DNA of 64,000 nt from Adineta ricciae (GCA_905250025.1 CAJNOJ010000158.1:1-64000); one strand, 5' to 3'; counted from the first letter of the stretch, positions 24,944-34,977 are shown. Notes: generated from the letters alone by a model not told the origin. Translations and numbers: made by a program.

Positions 24944-25528
24944 ATGAGTTCTTCTCATCGTCTTAAAGGTCTTTTATCGATTACAGTTTTAAAAGCAAAC
25001 AATCTTATCAAGGGCGATTGGCTTGGTGAAAATGACTGTTATGCTGTTCTCTCTCTCGAACCTCTGCCAACTGAATCCAAAGGAAGATCAAGAAACAAAG
25101 ACCGTCAAAGTGAAGTATCTCAACTAACACAGATTCATGATGGATCGAATCCAATCTTCAACGAAAAACTCATCTTTCCCGTTGCGGATAAACTGGACAC
25201 ATTATATATTCAATTATGGGATTCCGATCCGGGTAAAGACGATCTTTTAGGACAAGGGACATTGAGTTTACTCGACGATGATCAGGGAGGTCAATTTGAC
25301 ACCAATGTGAAGAAAGAATGGCTTTACGTTACAACAGTTTCGCTGACGACGGAGAAAGGAAAGGCCGGTGGAACTGTTGATCTCGTCCTTCATTACATTC
25401 CTGAAACCGTCGCTGCTTACATGGGAAGAAAATTCGATTCTGCTCAAGCCGATTTGAAGAAGAAATTAACGCAAAAAATTGTGTCGAAAGTGACAGACGT
25501 AGCATCTGATAAAATATTTGGTGATTAA
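24944..25528 (+). CDS. C2-domain protein, tandem paralogue A
   Basis: A single exon of 194 residues. One C2 domain spans about residues 5-150: LLSITVLKANNLIKGDWLGE holds strand 1 and loop 1, and LWDSDPGKDDLLGQG holds the second Asp-rich calcium loop (Asp-x-Asp...Asp-Asp). A helical tail of about 45 residues follows (PETVAAYMGRKFDSAQADLK and onward). There is no signal or membrane segment, so it is likely a cytosolic protein recruited to membranes by calcium. It is about 80% or more identical to the next gene 211 bp downstream and has no introns, unlike the three-exon C2 gene at 13905. Partner unknown. Confidence 0.87.
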   Translation: MSSSHRLKGLLSITVLKANNLIKGDWLGENDCYAVLSLEPLPTESKGRSRNKDRQSEVSQLTQIHDGSNPIFNEKLIFPVADKLDTLYIQLWDSDPGKDDLLGQGTLSLLDDDQGGQFDTNVKKEWLYVTTVSLTTEKGKAGGTVDLVLHYIPETVAAYMGRKFDSAQADLKKKLTQKIVSKVTDVASDKIFGD

Positions 25529-25739
25529 CATTTCGAAAGAATACATAGAACAATCACTTTTTTGTGTTTTATATTTCACCCACATGAAAATCTGAATCAT
25601 TAAATATATTTGTTAAAGAACAAGACACGTGCGCATGCTTCGAGTGCTTATTATTCACCTATGCAAAGAAAACCGATCATTTATATCCTGAAAAAAATCG
25701 CACTCGATTGCTCTTTCACATTGAGAAAGTGATAACGAC

Positions 25740-26324
25740 ATGAGTTCTGAACGACTTAAAGGTCTCCTATCAATTACAGTTTTAAAAGCAAGTAATCTTA
25801 TCAAAGGTGATTGGCTTGGTGAAAATGATTCATATGCTGTTGTCTCTCTCGAACCACTCTCATTTGAATCGAAGGAAAAATCCAGAAATAAAGATCACCA
25901 AACGGAAACTCATCAACTGACCCAAATTCATGATGGATCGAACCCCATCTTCAATGAAAAACTCATCTTTCCCGTTGCGGATAAACTGGACACATTATAT
26001 ATTCAATTATGGGACTCCGATCCGGATAAAGATGATCTGTTGGGACAGGGATCATTAAGTTTACTTGATGATGAACAAGGCGGTCAATTTGATACAAATA
26101 CCAATAAGCAATGGCTTCATACAACTAGCATTTCATTGACGACGGAGAAAGGAAAATCCGGTGGAACTGTTGATCTCGTCCTTCATTACATTCCTGAAAC
26201 CGTTGCTGCTTACATGGAAAAGAAATTCGATGCTGCTCAAGCAGAAATGAAGAAAAAAATAACGCAAAAAATTGTGTCGAAAGTGACGGACGCTGCATCG
26301 GATAAAATAATTAGTTACATATGA
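25740..26324 (+). CDS. C2-domain protein, tandem paralogue B
   Basis: Also 194 residues in a single exon, aligning without gaps to paralogue A apart from one residue near the start and the last few. Both Asp-rich loops are kept (GDWLGENDSYAV and LWDSDPDKDDLLGQG). Changes cluster in the loop around residues 38-55 and at the C-terminus, which ends SDKIISYI instead of SDKIFGD. The local run around 25140-25245 is nearly identical to 25935-26035, suggesting recent duplication or gene conversion. Both genes have their own short upstream spacer, so they are probably separate transcripts. Confidence 0.87.
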   Translation: MSSERLKGLLSITVLKASNLIKGDWLGENDSYAVVSLEPLSFESKEKSRNKDHQTETHQLTQIHDGSNPIFNEKLIFPVADKLDTLYIQLWDSDPDKDDLLGQGSLSLLDDEQGGQFDTNTNKQWLHTTSISLTTEKGKSGGTVDLVLHYIPETVAAYMEKKFDAAQAEMKKKITQKIVSKVTDAASDKIISYI

Positions 26325-26680
26325 ATTAGAGAATAGAAACTAAGAAAATAACTTGATTGACTTCTTTGACTTCTTCGTCTTCTGTTTTTTTTCAAGTGAA
26401 ATAAAATTAATGCTCGAAGGACTATTTGTAGTATCATCCAAGTTTGATTATGGATGCAGGTGACAAGTAAAAGTTCAGATTTTTGTTTGCTTCGATGATT
26501 TCAATATTTATTTCTTATTCGGACAAAAAATAATTAATAAGAAAGACACTCTCTTGATAGAATAACAATAAGGGAAACCTATTGAATTACTTTCTCTCTA
26601 CATTTTTGTTTTTCATAATTCAATCTAAAAACAGAAATGCTACTATAAAATGAAAGTATTCTTCATCTCGAAACAAAATC
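26325..26680. other. Intergenic spacer
   Basis: AT-rich. An AATAAAA-like string near 26399 may be the polyadenylation signal of paralogue B. Nothing else seen. Confidence 0.4.
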
Positions 26681-27741
26681 ATGATAAACACCAATCTCCT
26701 ATCTCACACCCAATCATCTCATCCATGGCGAGCAAATCCAAATCAATTTCGACGAATTTCTGAGTATCCTACAGTCCACCAATACAATTATGAACGTCCT
26801 CCACTACCGAAAAGATATCCTCAACGTATTTCACATCGTCGATCATCACCATGGACTCCAAGAGTGGATTATTTGCAAAATTCATCGGTAACTCATGTTC
26901 TAATTTGGAATTTATAAGTATGATTGTCTGTTATCGGTTCTTTAGCTGACACAATTTGCTTCATCAACATCGCGAGATAGCTTCGGTTCCTTTTTCAAAC
27001 CTAAACATGCTTCAAACAACGAAAAAAAGCAACGAGAGAAATTCAATCTGCGTCGTGCTGTTCTACTCTTGTCCTGTTGTCTCGGAGTTCTTTTCCTTCT
27101 CGGGTTATTACTTGCTTTACTCCTTGGACTTCTTCAAAGTATGTATTTCAACTAAATTTCTCATCTATAAATTCTCCATACGGGATAATTTGCATATAGA
27201 GAATCAACCTTCGACAACAACCGTTACAACACACAGTAAATTACATACTGGACGATGACATGATTGTTTGTTGTTGTTGTTTTTCTTTAATTAGCAACAA
27301 CAACAACAGTAACAAGTTCTTCTACTACCTCATCACTAGCAACAACGAGTGAGAATTAACGCTTCGTTCCTTGTAGTTTATGATTTTTTTCAAATAGCTA
27401 CAACAGACACTAGCACCACAACAGACACGAGCACCACGACGGAAACGAGTAGGGAAAATAAGCTGAAAATGTTCGAGAGTGCTCTTTTTCTTTAATTTCA
27501 GCTACAGTAATAACAAGTGAGCGATTCTTTTATTCTACTCGTTCTCAATTTCATCAGCCATTCAATAAATAAAGGTACAACAACTTCTACACAGAGTACA
27601 ACAAGCAGTAAGTTCTATTCTATCTTAGTATTATTTTTATTTAATAAACGGACACGCGTTCGTCTTTAGCGACATATACTTCAAGTGAGTTTGCCTTCCG
27701 ATTGAATTATTTATCTCAATACCAATTTGTCAAGGTACAAC
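26681..27741 (+). CDS. Single-pass membrane protein with Thr-rich mini-exon ectodomain (3' end lost at an undetermined base)
   Basis: Exons inferred from frame and GT-AG sites are 26681-26887, 26946-27138, 27200-27235, 27295-27348, 27398-27448, 27502-27516, 27575-27607, 27670-27684 and one from 27735. The first 110 residues are polar and Pro/Arg-rich. Then comes a single membrane helix (LSCCLGVLFLLGLLLALLLG). From there the exons are tiny (15-54 nt), all of phase 1 and nearly all Thr/Ser, giving a mucin-like stalk. The reading ends at the N at 27742, after which sequence of a different gene type starts. The true C-terminal domain is not in view. The layout matches the NHL membrane proteins elsewhere in the window, but no propeller follows here. 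Confidence 0.6.
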
Positions 27742-27742
27742 N
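27742..27742. other. Undetermined base at a probable assembly junction
   Basis: A single N separates the Thr-rich mini-exon series from a GPCR 3' fragment. Both neighbours are incomplete exactly here, which suggests a collapsed gap or misjoin. Confidence 0.7.
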
Positions 27743-28062
27743 AACCGCAAAATCCAAGTGCATGGGCAAGTAGAATTACTACTCAACAGGAAAATCGACA
27801 GCAAGCACCGAAGATTAGTCGACGAGAGATTTCCTTACTACGACAAATGATTTTTATGTTTGCGATGTTCATTGGAGGATGGTCTCCTGTTTTCATCGTT
27901 GATATTTTCCTTCAACTGGTAAACGTCAATACATTCATCACAGCTGTAACAATTCTATTCAGTGAAATATGTGTAGTTGGTATTATTACAAATTTGTTCA
28001 TACATAACCATGAGCTGAAGGAGTTTTTGCTGAACAAAATTAAAGTCTGTTTTAGACGTTAA
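27743..28062 (+). pseudogene. GPCR 3' fragment (helices 6-7)
   Basis: The open frame gives about 105 residues. A basic loop (QQAPKISRREISLLRQ) leads into helix 6 (MIFMFAMFIGGWSPVFIVDI), a short loop, helix 7 (ITAVTILFSEICVVGIITNL) and a basic tail (LLNKIKVCFRR). This is the normal end of a bdelloid class A GPCR. Helices 1-5 and a start codon are missing upstream of the N at 27742. It may be a genuine truncated gene or the end of a complete gene lost in an assembly gap. Confidence 0.65.
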
Positions 28063-29343
28063 GCTTATTATTTTAGCAGTAACGTTCAACAGCTCTTATT
28101 TTAAGTTTATAAAACGCCCGCTGAGTTCACCGCGTCTTCACTTAATTCTTCTTCTTTTTATACATCGTCTGTTATCATTTTTTCTCTGAATTATTTTACA
28201 GCTGCAGTTTTAGTATGAAAACATGCGATACAGCTCGTTTAATGTTTTAAGCAGTGGTGAAAATACTCTCCTTACTGCATTACATGCTTGAAAAGCGGCT
28301 TATGTGGTCGTCTTCCTATAATAAAAATCAGTAAACACAACTCCACTCGATGACGTACGTAAAAAAAATCATAGATTAGATTTGACAAGCGATTGTAATG
28401 CTTCTTTTGCGTAACTTGCACGACTATCTAATAGAAGATCAAATTGATTTTGATGACTCGAATAGAAAGCACTCTCGTATTGTGCAAATGATGTTAGAGA
28501 AACATCAAAATTGTAAATTCAGCTAGTTTCTGTCATCTATTGTGCTATCGGATGATAGACCTACGCTTGAACTTGATCAACCAAGTCTATCGCTTTCTCC
28601 CCATTGCAAACATCAGCAATAACGATTTGAGACTAATTCTGTTCAGCACGATCGAGCAATTCTTGTCTTAGCGTTTGATTGAACTCATAGCACCACCGAT
28701 TTCGTATTGTGTTACATTCATCTTCTGCTTTCATCAATTTCAACACCAGTATATTTCCAATAGAGTTTTAGTTTACGATGAAAACATTCAGCCGAATATA
28801 AACTCGCCGGAATATATGGCGAAATCACTATGAACAATGGTTCGTCGATTTAGTTCAGTGAAAGAAATGCATAGTTGACTCGATATAGCTTCAGGAACAA
28901 CGACTAAGCAGTGCATCCTAGTCAATCGATTCGAATAGTACCACCTTTATCTTAACCCTTCAGCTAACTGTTATATGTTAGAAGTTACTTTTTAAATAAA
29001 TGCTTTAAAAAGAAAGATATATAAAACGAAAGATGGAAAGAGACAGCGAAAACTTTCTTTTTCTTTTATGTTCTCTCCTTTCACTCGGCAATTTCCGTCG
29101 ATAGAAAGAATGTTGTTAAGATGACTGGTTTTACACATTCTACGGATTGCGTGAAGATGCATATCTACAACGAAGAAAATCATCTCTCTTCAGAGTAAAA
29201 AACACGTTTTGCTTATCTGTTTTTAAGTTCTTATCTGTAATGATGCATGGCTTTTTCCAATTTGATGTCCATATAAAAGATAAAATACTGGCACGTTATA
29301 GTTTATTTTCATTGCATACCTGTACCTTCACACTATTCAGTAA
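28063..29343. other. Gene-poor region with a weak minus-strand coding relic
   Basis: On the minus strand, about 28750-28560 reads as a broken frame (LVLKLMKAEDECNTIRNRW, then a stop after LLDRAEQN, then IVIADVCNGEKAIDLVDQV). It looks like an old coding remnant of a family I do not recognise. The rest is AT-rich spacer. Confidence 0.35.
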
Positions 29344-30411
29344 ATGACGAGAGAAAATTCCGTGATTTCTTCCGCTATATGGCTCTGGAAGACAAATAAG
29401 AACGATCTTTGGTACTTTCCCCAAGAAGATGTAATGGAAAGTGATAACTGGACTCCTTATTCTGCCGATGAAACAGCACAAATTGAAGCAAGTTTTCAAA
29501 AGAAGGAAAAAGCCGCCATTTTCAACGATTATCGTATTGACCTCAGTCTTTTCATGCATATCTCGAATTGGAACGATAAAAGGGAACGTATGGTGAAACG
29601 AACTTCATTTGAAACAGAACCACAAGCGAATCCAGGAACTCAGCAACAAAATCAACGACTGCAACCTACTTCTCTGTTCCCTTTGAAATCTTTCGGTCGG
29701 TGGAGGGAAAATTATATTGATTGTTTCTTATTCAGTATTTGCGAATATTTTCATGTAAGCTCTTCGGAATTACAAGAGCCGAATACTCGCCGACGAATGG
29801 TTGTAGCAGCAGCTAAAGGTCTCGAGATTGAAGGAGGTCGACATGGTAGAGAGATGGCAGACGAATTACTCAGCGTGAAAGATGGTACTTTCAAACAAGT
29901 GACAGCCAAATGTGCTGCTTTGTACACACGAGCTACTTTTCTCTTTGGTAAACTGAACGAATTCATGCGATTTGACGGTGAGAAAGAAAAGCCAAAATTT
30001 ATACGGGAAAAAATCAAAACTCTCGGTCCATTTGCTTTTCTTCTCAGTGAATTTCCCGAAAATGGATCTGAAACAAAAATAACGGTTTACCGTTCGCTGT
30101 GTGTAAACGAAGATATGATCGAAGAATATCGAGAATTAGAACAAACCAGTGACGACTTTGTTTTTCCTGCATTCACTTCAACGAGTCGCGATCTATCTAT
30201 AGCAAAGCTTTTCGGTGACAGAGTCATTTTAGAGATCGATATCATCCCTCGATACGATGCAATAGATATATCTCCTTATTCGAATTTTCCTGAGAAAGAA
30301 ATGCTTTTAAGGCCTTACTTTACTTTTCGTATACAATCTTGCATGTATGATAATGTCTCAGAGAAATGGGTCATTCACCTTCAATCTACCAGTATCGACG
30401 ATGAACTTTGA
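29344..30411 (+). CDS. WWE-domain ADP-ribosyltransferase
   Basis: An intronless frame of 355 residues. The N-terminus (about residues 10-90) has the WWE pattern: tryptophans in AIWLWKTNKNDLWYFP and a later hydrophobic block ending HISNWNDKRERMVKR. WWE domains bind ADP-ribose units or mediate interactions in ubiquitin and PARP pathways. The C-terminal half is an ART fold of the arginine-specific R-S-E type: Arg250 in TVYRSL, the Ser-Thr-Ser motif in FTSTSR (279-281) and Glu-x-Glu in EKEMLL (317-319). All catalytic landmarks are present, so it is probably an active NAD+-dependent mono-ADP-ribosyltransferase. There is no signal peptide, so likely intracellular. The other ART-type gene is about 0.5 kb downstream on the same strand. 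Confidence 0.82.
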   Translation: MTRENSVISSAIWLWKTNKNDLWYFPQEDVMESDNWTPYSADETAQIEASFQKKEKAAIFNDYRIDLSLFMHISNWNDKRERMVKRTSFETEPQANPGTQQQNQRLQPTSLFPLKSFGRWRENYIDCFLFSICEYFHVSSSELQEPNTRRRMVVAAAKGLEIEGGRHGREMADELLSVKDGTFKQVTAKCAALYTRATFLFGKLNEFMRFDGEKEKPKFIREKIKTLGPFAFLLSEFPENGSETKITVYRSLCVNEDMIEEYRELEQTSDDFVFPAFTSTSRDLSIAKLFGDRVILEIDIIPRYDAIDISPYSNFPEKEMLLRPYFTFRIQSCMYDNVSEKWVIHLQSTSIDDEL

Positions 30412-30476
30412 ATGCCATGGGAATGTAGTTCACTCGCACAACACTTTGTCACTATGTAGAAGATCAGATCATATTT

Positions 30477-30612
30477 GTGTTTGACATTATAAATACTTTG
30501 CAGATGTTGACATCCCCCCCCCCCCCCCCCCCCCCGCCACTAGCCCCCNNNNNNNNNNTTTTGTTTTACATTATAAAAACTTTGGAAATTGTTACAACCC
30601 CCCCCCCCCCCC
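30477..30612 (+). repeat. Diverged tandem repeat ending in poly-C, interrupted by a 10-N gap
   Basis: Two related units read gacattataaatactttgc...catccccc (30481-30536) and tacattataaaaactttgg...caacccccc (30568-30612). Each ends in a long C homopolymer. The run of 10 Ns (30549-30558) sits between them. Poly-C tracts are hard to sequence, so the gap size is likely nominal and the true number of units unknown. Confidence 0.7.
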
Positions 30613-30882
30613 ACATTACAATGTGGCTGCTTGTAGAACGAGAAAAATTTATTCAAGAAATATTTTCATTTTGTACAACCAAACAATACAAAATTCATAG
30701 TTTTTTTTTCGCTTGTTTTCATAACGACCTCCAACGCACAGTAGAAGAAAAAAAAATGTATTGACGTAATCATACGCACACATCGGAATACTTCAAATAA
30801 AAATGAAATCCTATATAATAAGCAACCATTGATGATTCAAGTTCATATTTCAAAACGATAGAATACAATCAAGAAAAACTCA

Positions 30883-33051
30883 ATGGGCGCCGGGAAATCA
30901 GTGAATGTTGACAGCACTAGACAATCATCTACAACTGCAGAACATGTTCTTGATCGACGTCGCGTTAATCTCCAGAAGGTCCGAAGTGGCTTTCTGATCT
31001 GTTTGAACGACAACAACAAAGACTGGCAACGAAATATCGCTGACCTACAGCGCTCGGTTCACAACATCTTCACGTTTACAGAATGCGATTCATGCATTGA
31101 ATTTCTACAAACTATTAACGATACAAAAGCTTGTGTGACCATTGTTGGATCATTGGGCCAACAGCTCGTTTCTCGTATTCATGATGTACCTCAGGTAGAA
31201 ACAATTTTCATCTTTTCGGACAATAAACAACGTGACGAGTCAGTCACGAAGGTTTGGTCGAAAATCAAAGGCATCTACACCGACATCGCATCCTTGACTG
31301 ACGCACTCAAACAAGCAGTTCAACATTTCGAACAAAACGGTATGCCTGTTAGTTTTATCGCTTCAGCAAAGAATCTCGATCAATTGGATCTCTCGTTCAT
31401 GTATACTCATCTGCTCAAGGAAGTCATCTTAACCAACGAATTCGAAGAGAAGCAAGTCAAAGAATTTACGGACTATTGTCGAGAGTTGTTCGCAGGTAAC
31501 GACGAAGAATTGAACGATGTGAAAGAATTCGAAAGCAAATACCACAAGCAAACATCGATATGGTGGTATACCAAGGATTGTTTTCTGAAACCTATGCTTA
31601 ATCGAACATTACGATTGATGAATGGAGAAATTATCACGCGAATAGGCTTTTTCATCGCAGATTTGCATCGACAAATCGAACAATTGTATCAGAAACAATA
31701 CAAAAGTGAATCGACACCCTCTGGAACGCTCACAGTCTACTATGGTCAAGGTTTTAGCAAGGCAGATTTTGAGCAATTGAAAAAATGTCGCAATGGATTG
31801 ATCTCGTTCAATAATTTCCTATTGGTTAACAAAAATTCCAAGGCTTCCCTTAGTTTTGCTCAAGATCTGTCAACCAAAGGTGATCTAGTCGGCATCATGT
31901 TTGTGATAAATGTTGATCCTTCTCAATCGAGTGTTCCATTAGCTGCGATCCACGATGTCAGTTACTCTCAAACGGAAGGTGAATTCTTATTTTCAATGCC
32001 TTCGATCTTCCGAATTAATGATATCAAACGGCTAACTGCAAATAATCGACTTCAAGAAGTACATTTAAGTCTTGTCACCGATAAAGACAAAGATCTCACG
32101 GCAGTGATGAATCATATTCGACAAGAGAGTTGCCCAGAGAAGGAAGGATGGTGTCGACTAGGTGCAGTTTTAGTTAACATGAATTATTTCGATAAAGCGG
32201 AACAACTGTACGAATTTCTGCTCAATAACACGAAAGATATGAGTGAAAAAGCGATCATTTATTATCAATTGGGCTTGATCGAAGATAAACAAGAAAAGTA
32301 TCGAGAAGCAATCAGTTTCTATGAAAAATCATTAGCTATCTGTCAGAAAGCACCAACGACTGATCCGCTCGATTTAGCCTATATTCACTACAACATTGCA
32401 ATGGCGTATTCGAAAATTGACAACAATATCAAAGCACTTTCATCGCATAAGGAAGCTTTGAAGATTCGTGAGCAGTTGCTACCTCCGGACCATATAGATC
32501 TGGCGAAATCCTATGTCAATATCGGTTTATTGTATGTCGACATGAACGAATATTCATCAGCACTTGCTTTTTTCGAAAAAGAACTTGCAATTAATCAAAA
32601 AGTTCTCTCTCCAAATCATCCGGATCTAGCTGTGTCGTACATGGATATCGGTATGGTGGCTTACAATACCGCTAATTATCCGAAAGCATTAGCTTCGTTC
32701 GAAAAAGCGCTCGAAATTCGACAGAAAACACTGGCGGCGAACGATATTGCCTTAGCTGAACTTTACAACAACATCGCTTTAGTGTATAACAACATGTCTG
32801 AACATGCAAAAGCGCTCTCACATCATGAAAAGGCTCTTGCCATTCGAGAGAAAGTCTTGCCGAAGAATCACGCGGATTTCGGCGCATCTTTCAACAACAT
32901 CGGTGTGACATATGAAAATATGAACAATTGTGCGAAAGCTTGTTCATTTCTCGAACGAGCTATTGAAGTTGGAGAACGTTCACTCGCACCGGATGATCCC
33001 GTTTTACAAATACGAAAAGATAATCTTGAACGTATTAAGAAAAAAATGTGA
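30883..33051 (+). CDS. ART-like/TPR protein with degenerate ART site
   Basis: An intronless frame of 722 residues. The start MGAGKSVN fits an N-myristoylation signal (Gly2, Ser6), suggesting membrane attachment. Residues 35-160 form an alpha/beta region of the kind found at the N-terminus of bdelloid ART-TPR proteins. Residues 180-400 correspond to the ART domain, but the position of the first-strand arginine is Tyr287 (LTVYYGQGF), and the Ser-Thr-Ser motif is replaced around FNNFLLVNKNSKASL. Only the Glu-x-Glu (365-367 in EGEFLFSM) remains. From about residue 425, six to seven TPR repeats of the kinesin-light-chain type follow, about 42 residues each, with YxxIGxxYxxxxxYxxAxxxxEKAL patterns. 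Probably a non-catalytic scaffold or sensor. The TPR array is intact to the stop. Confidence 0.83.
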   Translation: MGAGKSVNVDSTRQSSTTAEHVLDRRRVNLQKVRSGFLICLNDNNKDWQRNIADLQRSVHNIFTFTECDSCIEFLQTINDTKACVTIVGSLGQQLVSRIHDVPQVETIFIFSDNKQRDESVTKVWSKIKGIYTDIASLTDALKQAVQHFEQNGMPVSFIASAKNLDQLDLSFMYTHLLKEVILTNEFEEKQVKEFTDYCRELFAGNDEELNDVKEFESKYHKQTSIWWYTKDCFLKPMLNRTLRLMNGEIITRIGFFIADLHRQIEQLYQKQYKSESTPSGTLTVYYGQGFSKADFEQLKKCRNGLISFNNFLLVNKNSKASLSFAQDLSTKGDLVGIMFVINVDPSQSSVPLAAIHDVSYSQTEGEFLFSMPSIFRINDIKRLTANNRLQEVHLSLVTDKDKDLTAVMNHIRQESCPEKEGWCRLGAVLVNMNYFDKAEQLYEFLLNNTKDMSEKAIIYYQLGLIEDKQEKYREAISFYEKSLAICQKAPTTDPLDLAYIHYNIAMAYSKIDNNIKALSSHKEALKIREQLLPPDHIDLAKSYVNIGLLYVDMNEYSSALAFFEKELAINQKVLSPNHPDLAVSYMDIGMVAYNTANYPKALASFEKALEIRQKTLAANDIALAELYNNIALVYNNMSEHAKALSHHEKALAIREKVLPKNHADFGASFNNIGVTYENMNNCAKACSFLERAIEVGERSLAPDDPVLQIRKDNLERIKKKM

Positions 33052-34305
33052 TCTGTAAATATTTTTTAGTACAAAGTAATGTACGCTTTGTTGAATTTCT
33101 CTGTTTGTTTATATTTCAAAATAAAGATCTTTTTCACAAATTTTACTCATATTTCGCACGTATTCCGGAATTGAAGTGGCTAAAAATATTCGTTTCTGCA
33201 ATGCATGTTGCTGAGAAGATGCAGACACAGATGGAGTTAGCGTCTACCATCGTAAACATGTCTTCTTTAATTCGACAGCGAATTGAATTGCTAAAGCGTT
33301 GTCGTGTGTTGTTTCTCGAACGGTTGCAAAGATTTCGTGTCGGTTGTGCCGTATTGATTCAAATAGAATCGAGATATTCTATCGAATTCGGTATCGTTTA
33401 TCAGCTGGCTAATGTGCGTAAAATTTGAACCATTATACACGGATCCAACAATAGTAGAGAGACACTTTGTTTTAGCACGACGTGCGCATATATCTATATT
33501 CTAACAACAGAAAGCTTCTTTTTAGCTATTAAAACTGTTTCTTTCATTGCCATTCGAGTGAATAGCAGTTTCTTGTTTTGACTATGCTTTGCTCTGGTAG
33601 TTTTAGTTCCAAATCCATCGGAAATTTTTTTGCTTCGAAAGTGAAATGAACACCATTTAACAGAAACAGTACGCATACTTATCTTTTGCATAACGTTGAA
33701 TTTAGCTGCAGATAATGGTCTAAAATTCATATGATGTCAATTGCATTGTTTTCCATTCGATTTAAAATACGCTACAGCAGAACAAACAGATGAATATTGA
33801 AAAGCGGAAGCAGTGCCTATACAAAAATTTAGACAGTACATTTCAACATATTCCGAAGCTATTTCCTAGTCGTACGCTTTAAAAAGAAAAAATATTCTCA
33901 TTCACGAAGTAAATAAATGTTGACAATATGATTTTTATAAGGAGCCATTGTTTGGAAGTGCTTAACTTATCGAAGCATATGCATATATTTACTTACATTT
34001 TTATATTTGATTAATGATCAAAACGATTGGCCTATGCGAAATATCATAAAAATATATTAGAAAAAAAAGAAGACGTGCGCGATGCTACGATGGGTTAGTA
34101 GTACAGCGAATATGTCCTTTATTCTAAAAACATCGATCGAGGACGTATGAAGATTTTAAGGAAAAAACTATAGGTGAATCTAGGACGCGAGGATATATAT
34201 ACCTTTTCTTGCTTGTATATATTGTATTTCACTATCATTTAGAAATTCGCATTCAATAACGGATGGATTATCGTGCGCCGTCTTCGGGAATTCCCGATTA
34301 TTGGT
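33052..34305. other. Intergenic region without supported genes
   Basis: Open frames at 33048-33428 and 33494-33730 (minus) have no recognisable motif and biased composition, so I do not call them. The sequence is AT-rich throughout. Confidence 0.45.
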
Positions 34306-34515
34306 ATGCTTGGAAACTTATTTTCCTGTTTCTCGGCCGATCCAAATACTAAAACAATCATATCATGTGTTTGCTGTGTGGCGGTGATTTGTATTACTGT
34401 TGTTGCAGTCGGTGTTGGAGTTGGACTTCACCGTGAAGATGATGGTGTAAGTAGTACCACTGCTGTATCAACTGTCATGGTACGAACTTCTGCAACTGCA
34501 ATGGTGATAGGATAA
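34306..34515 (+). CDS. Small single-pass membrane protein, hypothetical
   Basis: A 69-residue frame starting MLGNLFSCFSADPNTK has one strong hydrophobic helix (ISCVCCVAVICITVVAVGVG) followed by a Ser/Thr-rich tail. This is the same plan as the N-terminal part of the membrane mucin and NHL genes in the window: short polar head, one helix, Thr/Ser stalk. It may be a truncated relic of such a gene. An alternative ATG at 34263 opens a different frame that ends at about 34370. No conserved domain seen. Confidence 0.35.
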   Translation: MLGNLFSCFSADPNTKTIISCVCCVAVICITVVAVGVGVGLHREDDGVSSTTAVSTVMVRTSATAMVIG

Positions 34516-34977
34516 TGTTGGCAACGTTTAGTTGTGAAGAAGATTTTATCACAGAATTCTAATTACTTCTGGAGCTTTTTCGGATGAATAAAGTTGTAGT
34601 ATATTCTTCCTTTTTGTAGCATGGGCGTCTTTTATGTATTGATTAAAAACTCAGAAGGGAAATGTTCTTTCTCAAGATGCAACTATATTAACCATTATCC
34701 TTGATCATATGATATATTGATTAAGCGATAATTTTCGCTTACATTTGCCATTAGATTGAAAATGCTTGTATGAAGCGATACTATCGATTTTTAAAATCTC
34801 ACAGTTCCTATACAATTTGATGAGAACGTCGGAGACAATGATATAAGAAGCAATTCATCAGCTCGTCCTTTTATTATAAGCACAGAGCAAATGTTCTTAT
34901 AAAGAAGAATTTGAAAAGTAAAACTGAATTCTACGTCCTATATTATCATATGAACAACGGCAGATTAGGGAGTTCGT
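34516..34977. other. Spacer 3' of the ATPase gene
   Basis: No gene seen. On the minus strand it should hold the 3' untranslated region of the ATPase. Confidence 0.4.

Noticed and set aside
29344-30411. Secreted bacterial ADP-ribosylating toxin acquired by transfer
   Set aside because: The protein has an N-terminal WWE domain and no signal peptide, and fits the intracellular eukaryotic ART type. Horizontal origin cannot be judged from sequence alone.
33048-33428. 126-residue open frame after the ART-TPR gene
   Set aside because: Its composition is unremarkable, it has no motif or membrane plan, and it overlaps the 3' untranslated region of the preceding gene.
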